Assembly (NCBI GenBank): GCA_003648845.1
Contig: QMQA01000038.1
Coordinates: 1-8,257 of the forward strand
DNA: 8,257 nt
Reading direction: 5' to 3'
Origin: Candidatus Aerophobota bacterium
GTDB taxonomy: Bacteria; Aerophobota; Aerophobia; Aerophobales; B3-G15
Part shown: positions 1 to 6,950 of the stretch, piece after piece
How the letters are laid out: each line of letters starts with the position of its first letter
Numbering within the stretch: position 1 is the first letter of the stretch
Translations under genes and position numbers: made by a program
Notes under the pieces: model-generated
Seen by the model: the letters and a program-made list of their open reading frames with translations, nothing else
Databases searched by the model: none
What the model was told of the DNA's origin: nothing

Positions 1-858
1 AATATAGCGATTGAAATTCTGGAAGAGATAGGAGAAAAGGTAGTAGAACCTCTTTCCCCGCTTCTTGAGGATGAGGACCATGATATACGCAAATTTGTCT
101 GTGACATAATGGGGAACATTGGTAGTCCCCGGGCTATTCCTTATTTAATCTCAGACTTAAATGACCCTCATATTAATGTAGCCTGTGCAGCCTGTGAGGC
201 TCTGGGTAATATAAAGGATAAAAAAGCAACAGAGTCTCTTTTAAAAATCTTAAAGGATAAAGATAGGAAATGGCTCATTTACAATGCTGTGGAAGCCCTG
301 GGAAAAATACAAGATGTGAGGGCAGTTGATGCTCTTATGGAGCTTTCCTCCAGTAAGAACTCTTTAATTCTCTTTGCCCAGATCAGAGCCCTTGGCGAGA
401 TAGGGGATACGCGGGCGGTTGGTTATCTCCTTTCCTTTCTGGACTCAACCGAGCTTAACAAAGCAGCGGTTGAAGCACTGGCTAAGGTAGCAAGGAAAGA
501 TGAAAAAAAGGTCTCCTCATCCTTAAAAAGTTTCCCTGAAAGAACAGGGCTTATCCGTAAATTCTTAAAAAATCCTGACCCCGGGGTGAAAGAGAAGGCT
601 GCCTTTCTGGTCGGCGTTATAAAAGATAAAGAAGCTGTACCCCTTCTGGTTTCTCTTTTATCCGGGGATGAGGAAAAGGTAAAAGAAGAGGCAATGAGAG
701 CCCTGCTTAAAATTGACCCCGAGCTTCCCTTTCTTCCCGGAGAGGTAGAAGATACAGCAAGGGAAATCTTAGAGGTTTTTCTATACGACAACGATAAAAA
801 ATTGCGCGAGGCAGCAAGCAAAGCACTGAAAAAGTTTCCACCTCTCCCTGAAGAGTGA
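1..858 (+). CDS. HEAT-repeat protein of a chemosensory operon, 5'-truncated by the window edge
   Basis: The reading frame is open from base 1 to the TGA at 856-858, so the gene is partial at its 5' end. The ATG at 109 is an internal Met inside a repeat, not a start. The visible 285 residues are about eight to nine helical HEAT / PBS-lyase-like repeats of roughly 30 residues, for example around visible residues 29-59, 60-90 and 91-122. They carry the recurrent pattern A-x-x-A-L-G-x-I-x-D-x-x-A-x-x-x-L. No catalytic motif, Cys cluster, signal peptide or membrane segment is seen. HEAT solenoids generally serve as protein-binding scaffolds, and the family alone gives no enzymatic role. The gene lies 25 bp upstream of cheR on the same strand, so it is probably co-transcribed with the che genes. 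It may be a scaffold or input/output adaptor of that pathway (inference). An extra N-terminal domain could lie outside the window. Confidence 0.85.
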   Translation, partial: NIAIEILEEIGEKVVEPLSPLLEDEDHDIRKFVCDIMGNIGSPRAIPYLISDLNDPHINVACAACEALGNIKDKKATESLLKILKDKDRKWLIYNAVEALGKIQDVRAVDALMELSSSKNSLILFAQIRALGEIGDTRAVGYLLSFLDSTELNKAAVEALAKVARKDEKKVSSSLKSFPERTGLIRKFLKNPDPGVKEKAAFLVGVIKDKEAVPLLVSLLSGDEEKVKEEAMRALLKIDPELPFLPGEVEDTAREILEVFLYDNDKKLREAASKALKKFPPLPEE

Positions 859-883
859 GGAAAGTTGAAAAAGGAGCTGATAA

Positions 884-1714
884 ATGGAGATAACAGGTCT
901 TTCTCAGCAAGATTTTAAATTGTTCCAAAATCTCATCAATAAAAAAACCGGGATATTCCTTGATGAAAGAAAAAAGTATTTTCTTGAAAGTAGAATCTCC
1001 AGCCGGATGGAAGAGTATAACCTAACCAGTGTGAGGGAATACTGGAGCCTTGTTAATACAGACCCAAAAGAATTCTCTACTTTTGTAGACAGTATTACCA
1101 TTCCTGAAACCTATTTTTTCAGAGATTATCCCCAGCTGAAAATGTTTGCCGAGGATATTTTGCCTGTTGTTTGTGAGGAGAAGAGAAAAAAATTCAGTAA
1201 AACTTTAAAAATATGGAGCGCTGGTTGTTCCACCGGGGAGGAACCCTATACACTGGCTATTATCCTTCGAGAGATGATAGAAGACTTTAATACCTGGAAT
1301 GTGGATATACTGGGTACCGATATAAGCAGGAAGGCTCTTAAAAGATGCCGGGAGGCAATATACAATGCAAGATCAATAAAGGATGTTCCCCTTGAATACA
1401 AGAAAAAGTACTTTATCTCCTCCAATACCCATTATATAGTTAAACCGGAAGTTAAGAAACTGGTTCGTTTTGATTACCTTAATCTTATCGACAAAACAAG
1501 AATGCAGGCAATAAAAGGAATTGATTTTATATTCTGTAGAAATGTATTGATTTATTTTGATTCTGAAAATAGCAAAAGGGTAATAAGTTACTTTTATGAT
1601 GCTCTTAACAAAGGCGGGTATATTTTTCTGGGCTCAAGTGAGTCCATTTCCCGTCTCAGCGCTGCCTTTAAACTGGTTAGATTTAAAAACGGTCTTGCCT
1701 ATATGAAAGAATAA
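884..1714 (+). CDS. cheR: CheR, chemoreceptor glutamate methyltransferase
   Basis: This 276-aa protein has the usual length of a stand-alone CheR, which transfers methyl groups from S-adenosylmethionine to receptor glutamates for sensory adaptation in the cytoplasm. Residues about 8-70 form the helical CheR N-terminal domain. The SAM-binding Rossmann domain follows. Visible motifs are TYFFRD (76-81), the SAM loop AGCSTGEEPYTLAI (113-126), GTDIS (144-148), FIFCRNVLIYFD (215-226) and GSSES near 250. No TPR or other C-terminal fusion is present. The ATG at 884 is supported by AAGGAG at 871-876 with 7-nt spacing. It lies 25 bp after the HEAT gene and 19 bp before cheY, which fits one operon. Its presence implies that methyl-accepting receptors exist, although none is encoded in the window. 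Identification is firm; the receptor it serves is unknown. Confidence 0.97.
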   Translation: MEITGLSQQDFKLFQNLINKKTGIFLDERKKYFLESRISSRMEEYNLTSVREYWSLVNTDPKEFSTFVDSITIPETYFFRDYPQLKMFAEDILPVVCEEKRKKFSKTLKIWSAGCSTGEEPYTLAIILREMIEDFNTWNVDILGTDISRKALKRCREAIYNARSIKDVPLEYKKKYFISSNTHYIVKPEVKKLVRFDYLNLIDKTRMQAIKGIDFIFCRNVLIYFDSENSKRVISYFYDALNKGGYIFLGSSESISRLSAAFKLVRFKNGLAYMKE

Positions 1715-1733
1715 AAAGAGGGAGGAAGAAAAA

Positions 1734-2099
1734 ATGAAAAAAAACATTCTTGTAGTGGATGATTCGGCAACTATAAGAGCTCTACAGGCTTTCATTCTTC
1801 AATCAGCAGGATTTGAGGTGGAGACCGCTGCCAATGGGGTTGAGGCTCTGGAAAAGTTATATCGCAAAAACTTTGACCTCGTAGTGGCAGATATAAATAT
1901 GCCCAAGATGGATGGTTTAAAGATGATTGAAATATTAAGAGGACAACAGCTTTACCGCGATCTTCCCATCATCATAGTAACAAGTGAAGAGGAGGAAGAG
2001 GACAGAGAAAGGGGATTGAAGGCAGGAGCAAATGTTTATCTGGTTAAACCAACTGATCCCAAAACACTGGTTATGAATGTAAAGATGCTGCTGGATTAA
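1734..2099 (+). CDS. cheY: CheY-type single-domain response regulator
   Basis: The 121-aa protein is a lone receiver domain with no output domain. The acidic pair D9/D10 sits in VVDDSATIR, the phosphoacceptor is D53 in ADINMPKMDG, the switch residue is T83, an aromatic Y102 sits where CheY has Tyr106, and the conserved lysine is K105 in LVKP. The T-Y-K spacing matches that of E. coli CheY. It should accept phosphate from the CheA encoded next, then signal by protein-protein contact in the cytoplasm. The start is supported by GGGAGG at 1720-1725. The gene lies 19 bp after cheR and 41 bp before cheA, so co-transcription is likely. Whether it acts on flagella, type IV pili or another output cannot be told, because no motility gene is visible. 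An unusual run of acidic residues (E85-E89) follows the switch Thr/Ser. Confidence 0.95.
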   Translation: MKKNILVVDDSATIRALQAFILQSAGFEVETAANGVEALEKLYRKNFDLVVADINMPKMDGLKMIEILRGQQLYRDLPIIIVTSEEEEEDRERGLKAGANVYLVKPTDPKTLVMNVKMLLD

Positions 2100-2140
2100 A
2101 CTTCAGATTAAACCAAAAGTCCTAAGAAGAGAGGGACAGG

Positions 2141-4234
2141 ATGAATGAGTTTTTAAATGACCCTGCTATTATAGGAGAATTCATAGCTGAGGCTCGGGAA
2201 CATCTGGAATCCCTGGAGCCAAAACTTCTAAAGCTGGAAAAAAACCCCGAAGACCCCGAGCTTTTAAATGCTATATTTCGCTCTTTTCATACTATAAAAG
2301 GTTCCTCTTCTTTTCTTAGCCTTGTTCAGATAACAGAGCTTTCCCATAAGCTGGAAAATGTTCTGGACAAATTACGCAAAAAAGAACTTGGAGTTACCCC
2401 GGAGATTATTGACCTTATCTTTAAAGGAATGGATATTCTCAAATCGCTCATTGAAGATGTAGCAAGCGGAGAAGAAGAAAAGATAAAAAAAATTACCAGC
2501 TACAACCTCAAAGAGGTAGAAGATTTTATCAGCAAAATAGACAAGGCCATTCAAAAGCCAAAAATAGAAGAGATCAGAGAGAAAGGAGAAATTACCCCAA
2601 AAAATGAAAAAGATGAAGAAGAAAAACAGATATTCCTCACCGCAGCTCACCAGCATCTTTCCACCATCAGAGAATGCCTTGAAGGTTTAGAAAAAAATCC
2701 CTCTAATTTTGACCTTATTGATGCCCTGTTCAGAGCAGTTCACTCTCTTAAAAGTTCCTCACATTACATGGGGGTCCTTGAAGTTAAAACCTTAACAGAA
2801 AAGCAGGAGGAAATTTTACAAAATCTCAGGAAGAACAAGCTTTCTGTATCTGGGGGTCTGTTAGAATCCCTGAGGCTCGGTTATAATTTCCTGTTTGAGT
2901 TTATGGAAAATTTCCAAAAAGGAGAAAAAAAGGCTTTTAACCTGGAAGATGTTATTGAGAAAATGAAAAAAGCTCTTGAAGAGGATAAAACAAAAACTTC
3001 CCGAAAAACTCCTCCAAAAAAGTCTCCTTTGAAAAAAGAAATTGTAGAGAAAACAATCCGGGTACCCGAAGCTAAACTGGATAGTTTGATGAACCTTGTT
3101 GGTGAGCTGGTGATAAATCGCAGCACTTTTTACTCCATTATCCAGAAACTGGAAAATGGAGCAGAGGTCTCACAAATATCCAGAGAGATAAAAGAGGCAG
3201 CTCAAACCATGCGAAGAATCACCACTGAACTTCAAATGACGGTAACCGAGCTTCACATGCTTCCCATAAAGACCCTTTTTGGTAAATTTCCCCGTCTGGT
3301 GAGAGACCTATCCCGGGAAAAGGGTAAAAAAATAAACCTTGAGGTATCCGGAGAGGAAACACAACTTGATAAAATGATGATTGAAAAAATGGGAGACCCT
3401 TTAATCCATCTGGTTCGCAATGCCATCGACCACGGAATAGAGATGCCAGAAGAAAGGGAAGCCAAAGGAAAACCTACATATGGGACTATAAAACTTTCAG
3501 CCTCCCAGGAAGGAGAAACTGTCATCATTCAGGTTGAGGATGATGGTCGGGGAATAAATTCTGAACTGCTCCGGAAGATGGCTGTTAAAAAGGGAATTAT
3601 AAACGAAGAGAAGGCGAGAATTCTGGATAAAAGAGAGTGCCTGGAGTTGATATTTCTTCCCGGATTCAGCACTGCCACCAAGGTAACTGACCTTTCTGGA
3701 AGGGGAGTGGGGATGGATGTAGTAAAAGATGTGGTGAAAAAACTGAAAGGAGAAATACAGATAGATACCGAGCCTGATAGAGGAACAAAATTTACCATAA
3801 AACTACCCCTTACCCTGGCTATTGTAAATGTCCTCTTGGTAGAAGCTGCTGGACAGACTTTCGCTTTACCTTTGAGTTCAATAAAAGAGACGGTAAAGAT
3901 CTCAAAGAAAAAGATAAATAAAGTACTAAAGAAAGAGATTACCCTCTTAAGGGAAAACATACTGGGTATAGTTAATTTAAAAGAGCTGCTCAACCTTACT
4001 GACCATAATTATAGAAGGGAAGAAGATCGAGTTCCTGTAGTGGTTATTCAGGGAAGAGGGAAGAATCTCGGTTTGATTGTTGATGCCCTGCATCGCCAGG
4101 AAGAGATTGTTATTAAGCCACTTGAGGGAATCGCAACCAATATTCCCGGACTGGCAGGGGCAACTGTCCTGGGAGACGGACGGGTAATCCTCATTCTGGA
4201 TCCTGGAGAATTAATCCAGATGGCCACAGGTTAA
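2141..4234 (+). CDS. cheA: CheA histidine kinase with two tandem HPt domains and no evident P2 domain
   Basis: CheA autophosphorylates on a histidine in response to receptor state and passes the phosphate to response regulators. Domain order in the 697 residues is as follows. HPt1 is about 1-110, with H50 in HTIKGSS. A charged linker follows. HPt2 is about 163-265, with H201 in HSLKSSS. A Lys/Pro-rich linker follows. The dimerisation domain P3 is about 303-365 (VPEAKLDSLMNLVGELVINR). The ATPase P4 is about 366-555, with N-box HLVRNAIDHG (423-432), G1 box EDDGRGI (466-472), F-box FLPGFST (505-511) and G2 box GRGVGMDVV (520-528). The CheW-like P5 domain is about 557-697. All kinase boxes look intact. 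The usual P2 CheY/CheB-docking domain is not recognisable; a second HPt fills the space. In HPt2 the glycine of the HxxKG motif is Ser. The start has GAGGG at 2131-2135. It is the last gene of the che cluster and ends 19 bp from a convergent gene. Confidence 0.97.
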   Translation: MNEFLNDPAIIGEFIAEAREHLESLEPKLLKLEKNPEDPELLNAIFRSFHTIKGSSSFLSLVQITELSHKLENVLDKLRKKELGVTPEIIDLIFKGMDILKSLIEDVASGEEEKIKKITSYNLKEVEDFISKIDKAIQKPKIEEIREKGEITPKNEKDEEEKQIFLTAAHQHLSTIRECLEGLEKNPSNFDLIDALFRAVHSLKSSSHYMGVLEVKTLTEKQEEILQNLRKNKLSVSGGLLESLRLGYNFLFEFMENFQKGEKKAFNLEDVIEKMKKALEEDKTKTSRKTPPKKSPLKKEIVEKTIRVPEAKLDSLMNLVGELVINRSTFYSIIQKLENGAEVSQISREIKEAAQTMRRITTELQMTVTELHMLPIKTLFGKFPRLVRDLSREKGKKINLEVSGEETQLDKMMIEKMGDPLIHLVRNAIDHGIEMPEEREAKGKPTYGTIKLSASQEGETVIIQVEDDGRGINSELLRKMAVKKGIINEEKARILDKRECLELIFLPGFSTATKVTDLSGRGVGMDVVKDVVKKLKGEIQIDTEPDRGTKFTIKLPLTLAIVNVLLVEAAGQTFALPLSSIKETVKISKKKINKVLKKEITLLRENILGIVNLKELLNLTDHNYRREEDRVPVVVIQGRGKNLGLIVDALHRQEEIVIKPLEGIATNIPGLAGATVLGDGRVILILDPGELIQMATG

Positions 4235-4253
4235 TTTTTAGAAAAAGAAGTGG

Positions 4254-5642
4254 TTATTTTCCAAAAGCTGCCAGAACCTGGGCATCTTCCCTCTCACTTA
4301 CCATCGGGTTAGCAATTCTTTCTTTCATCCTGGAACAGGTCTTTCTATAAAGGAGGTTAAAGATAAAAAGAGGCAGGCCGTACTTCCATCTTCCTCCTGA
4401 AAAAACTCCCGACATCCTTTTAAAAATAGAGTAAAAACTCAGGCTATTTACATAAGACCAGGCAAATCCTTTATCCAGCTCTGCTGGACTCATTTTCTTT
4501 GGCCTGAATACTACATGCCCGCAGTCATAATTGGACCAATCTCTGTCAATAATTCTGCCCTCTTTCTCCATTTCCTTATAAAATCTGGTTCCGGGCAGTG
4601 GTGTGAGAATAGAATATTGAACACTATCTAATTTCACTTTATTTACAAAATCTACAGTTATTTTAAATATACTCCTGTCATGAGCATCCATGCCAAATAT
4701 AAAAGCCCCATGAATAAATATTCCGTAGCGGTGGAATCTTTTTATTGCCTCCTCATAAAATTCAACCTTATTTTGACGTTTTCCTACCTCTTTAAGAGCA
4801 CCTTCTGATACGCTCTCCAGCCCTATAAAAAGAGCTTTACATCCACTTCTGGCAGCTAAATCCAGAAGTTCCTTATCATAGGCTGCATTTATAGATGACT
4901 GACTCATCCAGATTATTTTTAAAGGAATAAGGGAGCGGAAAAGTTCTTTAGCGTATCTTTTATTTCCCATAATATTATCATCCAGAAACACAAATAAGCG
5001 ACCCTTTAGCCCCTTTCCTATATTTTCTTTAATAAAATCTACAACTTTATCTATGGGACGGCATCTTATCTTTCTGCCAAAAAGCTGTGTTACCGAGCAA
5101 AAAGAACAGTTATAAGGGCAACCTCTTGTGAGGTGAAGAACCTTATCGGCAATATACCTATCCCTTTTTAAAATATCCCATCTGGGAAAAGGAACCTTAG
5201 AAAGGTCAGGTAGCTTTTCATTTTTATAAATCTTCTTCAGGCCTTTTTCTCCGCCTTTAACAAAATCTTCCAGCAACTTTTCCCAGGCACCCTCAGCCTC
5301 TCCGACCACCACTGCACTGGCATGTTGAAGTGCTTCCTCAGGTAAAACTGAAACATGAGGGCCTCCAAGGACTACGGGAACTCCTCTTTTTCTAAACTGA
5401 CGCGCAATCTCATAAGCTCTGGGAGCAGCAGAGGTCACAGTAGTTATACCCACCAGGTCAACATCTTTCTCAAAATCAATAGGTTCAATATTTTCATCGG
5501 TGAGAGTTACCTTGATATCACGTGGAGTTACTGCAGCTACATTTAAAAGACCAAGAGGGGGGATTTTAAAGACCTTTTCTCTCTTAGCTCTTTTTGTCTG
5601 AACTTTTTCCGTCCACGTAGGAGCTATCAACTCTATTTTCAT
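4254..5642 (-). CDS. Radical-SAM protein with N-terminal B12-binding domain, substrate unknown
   Basis: The 462-aa protein has the B12-binding plus radical-SAM architecture (class B, BchE/HpnP/HpnR-like group), whose members do methylations, cyclisations and other radical chemistry. A Rossmann-like B12-binding region spans about 1-130, with PPLGLLNVAA (28-37), DENIEPIDF (49-57) and GGPHVSVLPEEAL (93-105). It lacks a DxHxxG motif, as is common in this class. The radical-SAM core spans about 165-380, with the CxxxCxxC cluster ligands C175, C179 and C182 in RGCPYNCSFC, a GLES segment near 274, and LTPLPGTRFYKEM (346-358). A C-terminal extension with a hydrophobic patch near 422-432 follows. The start is the ATG at 5642, with AAAGGAG at 5654-5648 (minus strand) 5 nt upstream. 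An in-frame TTG at 5678 overlaps the promoter -10 and is rejected. It is divergent from ferredoxin, a possible electron donor. No motif here fixes the substrate. Confidence 0.9.
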   Translation of the reverse strand: MKIELIAPTWTEKVQTKRAKREKVFKIPPLGLLNVAAVTPRDIKVTLTDENIEPIDFEKDVDLVGITTVTSAAPRAYEIARQFRKRGVPVVLGGPHVSVLPEEALQHASAVVVGEAEGAWEKLLEDFVKGGEKGLKKIYKNEKLPDLSKVPFPRWDILKRDRYIADKVLHLTRGCPYNCSFCSVTQLFGRKIRCRPIDKVVDFIKENIGKGLKGRLFVFLDDNIMGNKRYAKELFRSLIPLKIIWMSQSSINAAYDKELLDLAARSGCKALFIGLESVSEGALKEVGKRQNKVEFYEEAIKRFHRYGIFIHGAFIFGMDAHDRSIFKITVDFVNKVKLDSVQYSILTPLPGTRFYKEMEKEGRIIDRDWSNYDCGHVVFRPKKMSPAELDKGFAWSYVNSLSFYSIFKRMSGVFSGGRWKYGLPLFIFNLLYRKTCSRMKERIANPMVSEREDAQVLAAFGK

Positions 5643-5677
5643 TTTATCTCCTTTGTCCTGTAAAATTAGCTTTTGCA

Positions 5678-5705
5678 ATTATACAAGATAGCGGGAATAT
5701 GTCAA
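5678..5705 (-). promoter_or_regulatory. Consensus promoter of the B12-radical-SAM gene
   Basis: On the minus strand there is a perfect -35 TTGACA (5705-5700), a 16-bp spacer and a perfect -10 TATAAT (5683-5678). Transcription would start near 5671, giving a leader of about 28 nt that includes the AAAGGAG site. This places the TTG at 5678 upstream of the transcript, which settles the start at 5642. Confidence 0.75.
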
Positions 5706-5711
5706 TTGACA
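5700..5711. promoter_or_regulatory. Perfect 12-bp palindrome formed by two back-to-back -35 boxes
   Basis: TGTCAATTGACA is a perfect palindrome. Its two halves are the -35 hexamers of the leftward radical-SAM promoter and the rightward ferredoxin promoter, directly abutting. RNA polymerase could hardly bind both at once, so the promoters should compete. It could also serve as an operator for a dimeric regulator. The sequence is seen; the function is inferred. Confidence 0.55.
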
Positions 5712-5733
5712 TTTTTAATTATTTTGCTATAGG
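5706..5733 (+). promoter_or_regulatory. Putative promoter of the ferredoxin gene (extended -10 type)
   Basis: TTGACA (5706-5711) is followed by 16 bp and TATAGG (5728-5733). TG lies at 5725-5726, one base before the -10, which forms an extended -10 element. A start near 5740 would give a leader of about 33 nt with AAGGAGGG at 5757-5764. The -10 hexamer is weaker than that of the opposing promoter. Confidence 0.5.
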
Positions 5734-5772
5734 TATACACCAAAAATTCAGACTTTAAGGAGGGATTTAAAA

Positions 5773-5970
5773 ATGGCAATTGTAGAAGTGTGGATAGATG
5801 AGGATGCCTGTACAGGGTGTGGACTTTGTGAGGATACATGTCCTGATGTCTTTGAAGTGGATGATGTTGCTACAGTTAAAGAGGAGGCTGACTTTAATGA
5901 ATTTGAAGAGGAGATAAAGGAGGCAGCAGAGGAGTGTCCAACCGAAGCAATCCAATATGAGGAAGAATAA
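5773..5970 (+). CDS. Small 4Fe-4S ferredoxin
   Basis: The 65-aa acidic protein matches single-cluster 4Fe-4S ferredoxins of the Thermotoga/Pyrococcus type, low-potential cytoplasmic electron carriers. Ligands are C13, C16 and C19 in DACTGCGLCEDTCPDVFEV, plus C55 in ECPTEAI near the C-terminus. C23 corresponds to the Cys that forms a disulfide in Thermotoga maritima ferredoxin, but the partner position (about residue 47, eight before C55) is Glu, so that disulfide cannot form. Only one cluster is expected. The ATG is strongly supported by AAGGAGGG at 5757-5764, 8 nt upstream, suggesting high expression. It is a single-gene unit with its own promoter and a terminator overlapping its stop codon. 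It lies between two radical-SAM genes, which need reductant. A donor role is plausible but not shown by sequence. Confidence 0.95.
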   Translation: MAIVEVWIDEDACTGCGLCEDTCPDVFEVDDVATVKEEADFNEFEEEIKEAAEECPTEAIQYEEE

Positions 5971-6044
5971 AAGGTGTGACCAGGACGAGCTCTGCTTATT
6001 CAGCTAAAGAAAAATAGCAGAGCTCGTCATTGGTCATACTTTTT
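5969..6044. terminator. Long bidirectional hairpin terminator between ferredoxin and lipA
   Basis: A perfect 13-bp inner stem pairs 5984-5996 (GACGAGCTCTGCT) with 6016-6028. An outer stem pairs 5969-5982 with 6031-6044 (two G-T pairs; one base opposes two at the internal loop). The total is about 27 bp around a 19-nt loop. T runs flank both sides: TACTTTTT at 6037-6044 on +, and ACCTTTTATTC from the left flank on -. It can terminate both convergent genes. The lipA stop (6027-6029) is inside the hairpin, and the ferredoxin stop overlaps its base. Confidence 0.85.
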
Positions 6045-6893
6045 CAGGGAATTTAACCAGTTTTTGGCCATGTAAGAGCTTCTAACAAAGGGAGAGGACG
6101 CAACATAGAGAAAACCCAGAGAACAGGCAATTTCTTTGTAATGTGCAAAGGTCTGGGGTGGAATAAACTCTCTAACTTCCAGATGCTCTGGTGAAGGCCT
6201 TAAATACTGACCTATAGTTAAGATATCACAACCTGCAGTTCGCAGCTCTTTCATTACCTGCACCACCTCGTCCATTTTTTCTCCCAATCCCACCATAAGT
6301 CCTGACTTGGTATAAACTGTCGGACTAATTTCTTTGCATTTTTTTAAAAGCTGAATAGAGCGCTGGTAATTTGCCCCGGGTCTTACCTCAGGGTAAAGTC
6401 TGGGAACGGTTTCCAGATTATGATTTACAACAAATGGCTCTGCTTCCAGAACTTTTTTAAGAGAAGATACCGACCCACCAAAATCCGGTATCAATAGCTC
6501 TACAAAGGTCTTTTTCCCACATAATTTTTTAATGGAATTTATTGTCCTGGCAAACTGTTCTGCTCCTCCATCCGGGAGGTCATCTCGAGTCACTGAAGTT
6601 ATAACCACATATCTTAAACCGAGTATGAATACAGCTTTTGCTACATTCTCTGCTTCCTCGGGGTCTGGAGGGAGAGGGTTTCCTTTCTTCACCGCACAGA
6701 AACGACAGGCTCTGGTGCACCTGTTTCCCAAAATCATAAAGGTAGCTGTTTTTTGAGAAAAACACTCCCCAATATTGGGACACTTTGCTTCCTGACAGAC
6801 AGTATGCAGTGAAAGAGAGCTTAAAAGTCTTTCCATCTCTTCCACCATCTCCAGAGAAGATATCCTTTTAGTAAGCCAGGAAGGTAGTCTCAT
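6027..6893 (-). CDS. lipA: LipA, lipoyl synthase (radical SAM)
   Basis: LipA inserts two sulfur atoms into octanoyl groups bound to lipoyl domains, the last step of lipoate synthesis. The 288-aa length is typical. The auxiliary cluster motif CX4CX5C is C33, C38 and C44 (VCQEAKCPNIGEC). The radical-SAM CX3CX2C motif is C59, C63 and C66 (NRCTRACRFC). Other family signatures are SVTRDDLPDGGA (100-111), NHNLETVPRLYPEVRPGA (157-174), KSGLMVGLGE (196-205), GQYLRPS (228-234) and the C-terminal RSSY (271-274), whose serine ligates the auxiliary cluster. All essential residues appear present. The start is the ATG at 6893, with AAGGAG at 6904-6899 (minus) 5 nt upstream. It is a single gene with its own promoter; no lipB, lplA or lipoyl-domain gene is in the window. 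Ferredoxin, the convergent neighbour, could supply electrons (inference). Confidence 0.97.
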   Translation of the reverse strand: MRLPSWLTKRISSLEMVEEMERLLSSLSLHTVCQEAKCPNIGECFSQKTATFMILGNRCTRACRFCAVKKGNPLPPDPEEAENVAKAVFILGLRYVVITSVTRDDLPDGGAEQFARTINSIKKLCGKKTFVELLIPDFGGSVSSLKKVLEAEPFVVNHNLETVPRLYPEVRPGANYQRSIQLLKKCKEISPTVYTKSGLMVGLGEKMDEVVQVMKELRTAGCDILTIGQYLRPSPEHLEVREFIPPQTFAHYKEIACSLGFLYVASSPFVRSSYMAKNWLNSLKKYDQ

Positions 6894-6950
6894 CTCCTCT
6901 CCTTAATTATAAGCTCGCTTAAAAGTTTCTCTTGCCTTAAATGTTTAAAA

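Noticed and set aside
109..111. ATG at 109 as the start of the HEAT-repeat gene
   Set aside because: The frame stays open to base 1 and the upstream codons encode further HEAT repeat sequence. No ribosome binding site precedes 109.
423..821. 132-residue open frame on the minus strand inside the HEAT gene
   Set aside because: Ser/Phe-rich translation typical of an antisense shadow, with no ribosome binding site. The + strand has clear repeat periodicity.
3529..3993. 154-residue open frame on the minus strand inside cheA
   Set aside because: It lies opposite the conserved ATPase and CheW-like domains. Its Ser/Phe-rich composition matches an antisense shadow.
4202..4250. Possible terminator between convergent cheA and radical-SAM genes
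   Set aside because: Only short, bulged stems are present (such as ATTAATCC with GGTTAAT before a T run). They are too weak to call.
5643..5678. Upstream TTG start giving a 474-residue radical-SAM protein
   Set aside because: The TTG overlaps the consensus -10 box and would precede the predicted transcript start. The ATG at 5642 has an ideal AAAGGAG site and begins exactly where the family's conserved N-terminus (MKIELIAP) begins.
5767..5955. 62-residue Cys-rich minus-strand frame over ferredoxin
   Set aside because: Its cysteines have no metal-ligand spacing, while the + strand has the ferredoxin motif and a strong ribosome binding site.
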